Of a stretch of DNA of 10,457 nucleotides, positions 6,197 through 10,457 are shown one piece after another (the stretch's first letter is position 1; each line of letters begins with the position of its first letter). Source of the stretch: JBBSDV01 sp038240335 (lineage in GTDB: Bacteria > Chloroflexota > Dehalococcoidia > DSTF01 > JACRBR01); the NCBI GenBank assembly GCA_038240335.1, contig JBBSDV010000117.1:1-10457 (forward strand), given 5' to 3'. Made by a program: the position numbers and the translations under genes. The notes below the pieces were generated by a model. That model did no database searches, had not been told where the DNA came from, and saw only the letters and a list, made by a program, of their open reading frames with translations.

Positions 6197-6811
6197 GTGG
6201 GCATATTGATCGCCGTCATCGTCGTCGTCGTCGTGATCGCCGTCCTCGGCTTCATCCTGATGGGGCTGTACAACGGCCTCGTCCGCGGCCGCCTGCGGGT
6301 GAAGGAGGCATGGTCTGGCATCGACGTGCAACTGAAGCGCCGCGCGTCGCTGATCCCGAACCTCGTCGAGACGGTCAAGGGGTACGCCGCGCACGAACGC
6401 GAGGTGCTCGAGAACGTCACCCGCGCCCGCGCGATGCTGCAGCAGGCGGGCACGCCCGGGCAGGCCGCCGAAGCGAACAATATGCTGACGCAGACGCTCC
6501 GCTCGCTGTTCGCCGTCTCCGAGAACTATCCCGATCTGAAGGCGAACCAAAACTTCCTCGAACTGCAGCACGAGCTCTCCGATATCGAGGAGAAGATCGC
6601 CTACGCGCGGCAGTTCTACAATACGAACGTCCTCAGCTACAACAGCAGCACGGCGACGTTCCCGAGCGTCGTCTTCGCCCGCATGTTTGGCTTCCAGTCC
6701 GAAGAGTTCTTCGAGGCCCAAGACGAGGAACGGCAGGATGTGAAGGTCAGTTTCGCGCCGGCGCCGCCCGCCGCGCCGTCGCCGCCGGCGTCGCCGCCCG
6801 CCGCCACCTAA
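6197..6811 (+). CDS. lemA: LemA family membrane-anchored protein
   Basis: The 204-residue product has a single N-terminal transmembrane helix (about 2-25), a short segment and the four-helix LemA domain. Recognisable family blocks are VKEAWSGIDVQLKRRASLIPNLVETVKGY (about residues 35-63), the paired helices around LELQHELSDIEEKIAYARQFYN (121-142) and the C-terminal FPSVVFARMFGFQSEEFFE block (155-173). The molecular function of LemA is unsettled; its helical domain is probably displayed on the membrane surface. The last 18 residues are Pro/Ala/Ser only, a disordered tail not typical of the core domain. The start is GTG with AAGGAG six bases ahead. htpX follows after three bases, a pairing repeatedly seen in bacteria and the reason to suspect a role with the HtpX protease in membrane-protein quality control. 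Confidence 0.95.
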   Translation: MGILIAVIVVVVVIAVLGFILMGLYNGLVRGRLRVKEAWSGIDVQLKRRASLIPNLVETVKGYAAHEREVLENVTRARAMLQQAGTPGQAAEANNMLTQTLRSLFAVSENYPDLKANQNFLELQHELSDIEEKIAYARQFYNTNVLSYNSSTATFPSVVFARMFGFQSEEFFEAQDEERQDVKVSFAPAPPAAPSPPASPPAAT

Positions 6812-6814
6812 CCG

Positions 6815-7756
6815 ATGGCAGAATCGCAGTTCCTGCCCGGCGATCTCAACGCCCCCGTTCTGGTCTACGATAGGATCGCCGCGAACAAGCGGCAGACATG
6901 GTTCATGATGTTCGTGTTCGTCGCTTTCATTGGTGGCTTCGCGACCGTCATCGCCCTCGCCTTCGGCCTGCCGATCGGCGTTGCGCCCGTGGTCTTCATC
7001 GTCCTCGCGATCTATGCCGCGATCAGCTACTACGCCAGCGCGTCGGTGGCGCTCGCGGTCAGCAGCGCGCGGGCGGTGACGAAGGATGACGAGCCGGAGC
7101 TCTATCGCGTCGTCGAGAATCTCTCGATCGGCTCAGGTCTGCCGATGCCGAAGGTCTATGTCATCGAAGACAGCGCCCCGAACGCTTTCGCCACCGGCCG
7201 CGACCCGAAGCACGCCTCGGTGACGGCGACGCGCGGCCTGCTCGACAAGCTCGACCACAACGAGCTCGAAGGCGTCATCGCCCACGAGATGTCGCACGTC
7301 GGCAACTACGACATCCGCGTCATGACCATCACCGTCGTCCTCGTCGGCCTCGTCGCGCTGCTCGCCGACTTCTTCCTCCGCTGGACGTGGTTCGGCGCCG
7401 GCCGCCGCCGCAGCAACGACGACCGCGGCGGGCAAGTGCAGTTGTTGTTCTTCGCGATCGCGATCGTGCTGGCGCTGCTGGCGCCGATCGCCGCTCAGCT
7501 GATCCAGCTCTCGATCTCCCGCAAGCGCGAGTATCTCGCCGACGCGTCCGGCGCGCTGCTTTCACGTAACCCCGATGCCCTCGCCCGCGCACTCGAGAAG
7601 ATCAGCGCAGATCCGGAGCCGCTTGAGGAGGCGAACAAGGCGACGGCGCACCTGTACTTCTCGAACCCCCTACGCGAGCACGAGTCTTTCCTCAACAACC
7701 TCTTCAGCACCCATCCGCCGATCGCCGAGCGCATCCGCCTCTTGCGCGCGATGTAG
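6815..7756 (+). CDS. htpX: HtpX-type M48 family membrane zinc metalloprotease
   Basis: The 313-residue protein matches the HtpX layout. Two hydrophobic stretches (about 30-51 and 56-82) precede the protease domain. Zinc ligands come from HEMSH (157-161, with Glu158 as catalytic base) and Glu239 in SRKREYLAD. A second pair of membrane segments (about 169-190 and 208-232) lies between these motifs. The C-terminal STHPPIAERIRLL block (298-310) is also typical of the family. HtpX enzymes cleave misfolded membrane proteins from the cytosolic side and are commonly induced by heat or envelope stress. The ATG follows the lemA stop by only three bases and no Shine-Dalgarno sequence is apparent, so translation probably depends on coupling to lemA. 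I see no convincing terminator in the 154 bp downstream (7757-7910), which contain only short GC palindromes and a possible promoter for the next gene. Confidence 0.96.
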   Translation: MAESQFLPGDLNAPVLVYDRIAANKRQTWFMMFVFVAFIGGFATVIALAFGLPIGVAPVVFIVLAIYAAISYYASASVALAVSSARAVTKDDEPELYRVVENLSIGSGLPMPKVYVIEDSAPNAFATGRDPKHASVTATRGLLDKLDHNELEGVIAHEMSHVGNYDIRVMTITVVLVGLVALLADFFLRWTWFGAGRRRSNDDRGGQVQLLFFAIAIVLALLAPIAAQLIQLSISRKREYLADASGALLSRNPDALARALEKISADPEPLEEANKATAHLYFSNPLREHESFLNNLFSTHPPIAERIRLLRAM

Positions 7757-7827
7757 TCGCAGCGAGATCGCGAGTCGCGTTCGAGCGCTCCCACCGGCGA
7801 GATATGCGCGTCGCTTGACATGTTTCG

Positions 7828-7857
7828 TTGACGCAGCAGCGACAGCGGAACTACGCT
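7828..7857 (+). promoter_or_regulatory. Candidate promoter for the surface-protein gene
   Basis: TTGACG (7828-7833) is 18 bp from TACGCT (7852-7857), a TAnnnT-type -10. A perfect TTGACA also occurs 13 bp earlier (7815-7820) but has no plausible -10 at normal spacing. The location between htpX and the surface gene is right; the -10 match is weak. Confidence 0.3.
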
Positions 7858-7897
7858 TCGCGAATCGGCCTCGCTATTGAGTAGGCGACGAAGATTC

Positions 7898-7904
7898 AAG
7901 GAGG
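7898..7904 (+). promoter_or_regulatory. Strong ribosome-binding site of the surface-protein gene
   Basis: AAGGAGG stands six bases before the GTG at 7911. It is the best Shine-Dalgarno match in the window and fixes the start despite the non-ATG codon. It implies substantial expression. Confidence 0.85.
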
Positions 7905-7910
7905 AATCGC

Positions 7911-10247
7911 GTGAGCGTGGCGCTGCGCACGATCGCCGTCGCCGCGATCGTCCTCCTTCTGGCAACGGCGATTTTCAGCCGCACCCGATCCGGACCGGCT
8001 CACGCCTATAACGCCGTCTCGCTCGCGATCGATGCGGATCCTTCCGATGGCTGCGATCAGGTCGAAGCGAGTGCCGGCATCGTCGTCGGCTCGTCATTCG
8101 AGGTCGGCATCTGCTTGCTAAACGTAAGCCGGCAGCCCGTCGGCGGCGTGATCTCCGGCGCCACGATCGGGGTCAGCTACGACGATCCGTTAACGGCGAC
8201 GAATGGCCAATTTGGCAACGGCACAGATCTCGACGCTAATCCGGATTGGAACCAAGCTCTCGGCACGGCGGACGACTGGGATTGCAATCAACTGAACGTC
8301 TCCGCGACGCAGCCTCAGGCCGCCACTTCTCCCGCGACGATCGACTGTGATTCTGGAGCCGATGAACTCATAACTGGGAACGTCCTTCTAGCGACGGTCA
8401 ATTTCAACTCGTCGACGATCGGAACCTCAATCCTCGATTTTACGGGCACGTCGCTCACTGCCTTCGCAGGAGGCAGTAACCGTCCCGTGTGCGGTGCGAA
8501 TGGCTTCTTCTGCGCCGGCGCGACGATCATGATCCAGTCGGGATCGACGCCAACCCCGCCAGGCACGAGTCCGACGGCGACCGACACAGCGATTGCAGCG
8601 ACCTCAATCGCGACGAGTACCGCGACGCCTACGGACACGCCCATCGCAACGAGCACGGTGGCGGCGAGCGAAACAGCGACGGCGACGCCCGTCAATACAG
8701 CGACGGCCACGGAAGCAGGGTCCGCGACGAATGTGCCCAACGTCACCGAAACGCCCACCGCAGTTCCGACCGCGACGGTGACGAGTACCACCACGGCCAC
8801 TGATACGGCTACAGCTACCGAAACATCCACCGCAGTTCCAACCGCGACGAACACGAGTGCGCCCGCCGATACAGCTACGGTCACGCAAACGCCCGCAGCC
8901 GTTCCCACATCTACCTCGACGCACACTGCCGTCGCAACGGCCACGGCCACGGCCACGGCCACGGCCACGGCCACATCGATCGCGATTGCGACGAGCACCG
9001 CCACGGCGACTGACACGGCGATCGCCACGAGCACGTCGACGGGCGCGCCCGTCGATACAGCAACGGCCACGGAAGCGGCGTCCGCGACGAATGTGCCCGA
9101 CGTCACCGAAACCCCGACCGATGTTCCGACGAGCACGATTGCAGCCACCGCTACGGCCGTGGTCACGCAGACACCCACCGCCGTCCCGACAGCGACACCG
9201 ACGAACACTTCGGCGCCGACGGCTACGGCGGTCGTCACGCAAACACCGACTGCAATTCCGACCAGCACCGTCACGCCTACGGACACGGCGATCGCAACGA
9301 GCACGGCGACGGCGGGCGAAACAGCGACGGCAACGCCCGTCAATACAGCGACGGCCACGGAAACAGCCTCCGCGACGAACGCGCCCGACGTCACCGAAAC
9401 TCCCACCGCCGTTCCGACGGCGACGCCGACGAGTACCACCGCCGCCACCGATACGGCCACGGTCACGCAAACACTCACCATCGTCCCGACAGCGACGCCG
9501 ACGAACACTCCGACACCGACGGAGACGGCCACCGAACCATCAACTGCAATCGCGGCGAATTCGGCGACCGACACGGCGACGCCCAGTGTTACGGAGATGG
9601 CTAGCGCGACGAGCACTTCAACGGCAATCAACACGGCGACGTCGGCCGGGCTAGCGACGGCGACCGCCACGGGGACGGCGCCGGACAGTACGCCCGCCGC
9701 GACTGACACCGCTCAGGCGACCGACACGCCGGCGCCGACATATAGTTCCACCCCGGTTCCCACAGCCAGTTCGACCAATGTCGGGGCCGCAACAACGACG
9801 TCGACTGCGACGAGCAGCGAACCTGTCACGACGGCAGCGACGCCGACAGAGATCCCGTCGGCGACCGCTCAGCCAACAATCACGGCGACGCCGACGACGT
9901 GCGTCACCGACACCAGCTGCGCGACGGCCACCATCCCGCCGGGCGAGACACTTACGTCGACGCCGACGATGCGCATAGCACCAGCGACCGCCACGTCCGC
10001 GACTCCAACGATGACGATTGGCACGCTGGCTCAGTCAATAGGGCCGACCGGCGGCGCCGCGGCGACAGGCACGAGTCCCATCCGCCTGCCGAACACCGGG
10101 ACGGAATCAGCGGACGGCGGCATAAGGACGCAGATTTGGCTCGGTCTCGCTTTCGCCACCGCGGTCCTCATCACGCTCGGTAGTGCGCTGTTCGCAGGGC
10201 GCCGCACGCTTGCCGATCACCGGCGTGCTACAGACAGCGCCGAGTGA
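7911..10247 (+). CDS. Secreted, sortase-anchored Thr/Ala/Pro-rich stalk protein with cohesin-like N-terminal domain
   Basis: The 778-residue protein has a signal peptide (hydrophobic core about 8-22, likely cleavage after AHA, residue 32). A folded domain of about 33-208 follows; its alternating strands, the GATIGVSYDDP block (83-93) and LLATVNFNSS (159-168) resemble cohesin/carbohydrate-binding-like beta sandwiches, and six cysteines (48, 68, 125, 146, 194, 201) suggest disulfides. Residues about 212-725 are almost only Thr, Ala, Pro, Ser and Val, a probably extended and possibly O-glycosylated stalk with recurring VTETPTAVPTATPT-like units. A small CVTDTSC element (664-670) interrupts it. 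The end is a complete sorting signal: LPNTG (726-730), helix (about 742-762), then Arg-Arg. A sortase would cut between Thr and Gly and attach the protein to the envelope. No sortase gene is in the window. Function (adhesin, scaffold or surface glycoprotein) is inference. Confidence 0.88.
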   Translation: MSVALRTIAVAAIVLLLATAIFSRTRSGPAHAYNAVSLAIDADPSDGCDQVEASAGIVVGSSFEVGICLLNVSRQPVGGVISGATIGVSYDDPLTATNGQFGNGTDLDANPDWNQALGTADDWDCNQLNVSATQPQAATSPATIDCDSGADELITGNVLLATVNFNSSTIGTSILDFTGTSLTAFAGGSNRPVCGANGFFCAGATIMIQSGSTPTPPGTSPTATDTAIAATSIATSTATPTDTPIATSTVAASETATATPVNTATATEAGSATNVPNVTETPTAVPTATVTSTTTATDTATATETSTAVPTATNTSAPADTATVTQTPAAVPTSTSTHTAVATATATATATATATSIAIATSTATATDTAIATSTSTGAPVDTATATEAASATNVPDVTETPTDVPTSTIAATATAVVTQTPTAVPTATPTNTSAPTATAVVTQTPTAIPTSTVTPTDTAIATSTATAGETATATPVNTATATETASATNAPDVTETPTAVPTATPTSTTAATDTATVTQTLTIVPTATPTNTPTPTETATEPSTAIAANSATDTATPSVTEMASATSTSTAINTATSAGLATATATGTAPDSTPAATDTAQATDTPAPTYSSTPVPTASSTNVGAATTTSTATSSEPVTTAATPTEIPSATAQPTITATPTTCVTDTSCATATIPPGETLTSTPTMRIAPATATSATPTMTIGTLAQSIGPTGGAAATGTSPIRLPNTGTESADGGIRTQIWLGLAFATAVLITLGSALFAGRRTLADHRRATDSAE
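8625..9540 (+). repeat. Three diverged copies of a roughly 270-370 bp coding repeat in the stalk
   Basis: Copies begin near 8625, 9003 and 9274. They share ordered landmarks: an (A/T)CxGACACxGC(C/G)ATCGC start, an ACAGC(G/A)ACGGCCACGGAA stretch, and a 51-bp core at 8720-8770, 9080-9130 and 9368-9418 that encodes SATN(V/A)P(D/N)VTETPT(A/D)VPT. The first copy is longer because it also contains extra TAVPTAT-type units and the ACGGCC tract. Copies one and three are most alike in their first 190 bp. The pattern indicates growth of the stalk by internal duplication. Confidence 0.8.
8937..8972 (+). repeat. Perfect six-copy ACGGCC tandem repeat
   Basis: Six uninterrupted ACGGCC units encode six Thr-Ala dipeptides (residues 343-354). 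The unit is two codons long, so copy-number changes alter stalk length without breaking the frame. It is the only perfect short tandem repeat of this size that I noticed in the window. Confidence 0.95.
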
Positions 10248-10361
10248 TGCCGCCAAGGCCTTCGCCGGGGCGCGCCTTAAATTCGAACCCGGTTGAGGTG
10301 CGCTGTGAGTTTGGCTGCTTCACCACGAGATCCAGCGCTGCCGTCGCAGGGCAAACGACGA

Positions 10362-10377
10362 TCGACCCACGGGTCGA
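10362..10377. terminator. Inverted repeat between converging genes, possible bidirectional terminator
   Basis: TCGACC (10362-10367) and GGTCGA (10372-10377) are separated by CACG, giving a stable six-pair stem with a four-base loop. It lies between the end of the surface-protein gene and the apparent end of a minus-strand gene, which is where a terminator is expected. A U-run is missing on both strands, so this is tentative. The surrounding gap, 10248-10395, shows nothing else coding-like. Confidence 0.3.
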
Positions 10378-10395
10378 GAGGCGAGAAGCGATGCT

Positions 10396-10457
10396 CTACT
10401 GGATATGGACGACCGATACGCCCTGCGACCAGAGGGCCTCGAGGTTGTAATACAGGC
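10396..10457 (-). CDS. Probable C-terminal fragment of a convergent gene (partial, unknown product)
   Basis: Read on the minus strand from the right edge, one frame gives LYYNLEALWSQGVSVVHIQ and a TAG stop (10396-10398). The mix of aromatic, aliphatic and polar residues and the mostly G/C third codon positions (16 of 19) look like real coding sequence, unlike the Arg/Pro/Ser-rich shadow frames around it. Nineteen residues are too few to recognise a family. It would be convergent with the surface-protein gene. Confidence 0.4.
   Translation of the reverse strand, partial: LYYNLEALWSQGVSVVHIQ

Noticed and set aside
6104..6721. 205-codon minus-strand frame across lemA, Asp/Glu/Leu-rich
   Set aside because: Antisense shadow of the well-supported lemA gene, rich in residues expected from reverse complements of its codons.
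8315..9709. Long open frame (464 codons) antisense to the surface-protein gene, hydrophobic Val/Ala-rich
   Set aside because: It is the mirror of ACN and GCN codons, whose reverse complements never give stops in that frame. It has no ribosome-binding site and its Val/Ala pattern follows exactly from the Thr/Ala stalk.
8544..10085. Stalk repeats considered as a CRISPR array or mobile repeat
   Set aside because: Repeats are imperfect, contiguous, in frame with the protein and lack regular unique spacers; they are coding repeats.
10268..10300. tRNA-like T-loop string GGTTCGAAT on the minus strand
   Set aside because: The flanking bases do not form the five-pair T stem, and no acceptor, D or anticodon arm can be found around it.
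10244..10450. 68-codon plus-strand frame starting in a GTGA overlap with the surface-protein stop
   Set aside because: Arg/Pro/Ser-rich, shadow-like composition, no family features, and it overlaps the more protein-like minus-strand fragment and the inverted repeat.

Overview
The window reads as a GC-rich bacterial chromosome segment with compact, normally organised genes. No rRNA or tRNA is present to fix taxonomy. A sortase-type LPNTG surface protein with a very long Thr/Ala/Pro stalk, an HtrA-type protease made as a lipoprotein, GTG starts and high G/C at third codon positions fit a monoderm high-GC lineage. A Chloroflexota member of the Dehalococcoidia type is my best guess, by inference only.

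Left part (2-4683). The 3' end of a thioredoxin-reductase-like flavoprotein (+ strand) converges on a minus-strand block. Read in its direction of transcription, that block is: pyrG (CTP synthase), a four-helix membrane protein of unknown function whose GTG start overlaps the pyrG stop by four bases, a 172-bp gap with a hairpin and heptamer-like repeats, an aminoglycoside-phosphotransferase-fold kinase, and a class III (CaiB/BaiF) CoA-transferase whose GTG start again overlaps the preceding stop by four bases. The 153 bp in front of pyrG hold a recognisable promoter placed so that the RNA would begin with GGGC, followed at once by a strong hairpin. This layout resembles the CTP-sensing reiterative-transcription attenuators known for pyrG of Bacillus and Lactococcus.

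Centre (4837-7756). A secreted, probably lipid-anchored HtrA/DegP-type serine protease with one PDZ domain (minus) is transcribed divergently from lemA-htpX (plus). The 208-bp region between the two coding starts holds candidate promoters for both directions and a small perfect palindrome. The HtrA protease, LemA and the HtpX membrane metalloprotease together look like a cell-envelope quality-control locus.

Right part (7911-10457). A 778-residue secreted protein has a signal peptide, a cohesin-like N-terminal domain, about 510 residues of Thr/Ala/Pro/Ser-rich stalk built from three diverged copies of a roughly 90-residue unit plus a perfect six-copy ACGGCC tract, and a complete LPNTG-helix-Arg/Arg sortase anchor. 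The right edge seems to contain the last codons of a convergent minus-strand gene.

I do not see a wholly new defence or mobile system. The most interesting items are the pyrG leader and the repeat-built, wall-anchored stalk protein. No stretch longer than 300 bases lacks a gene.
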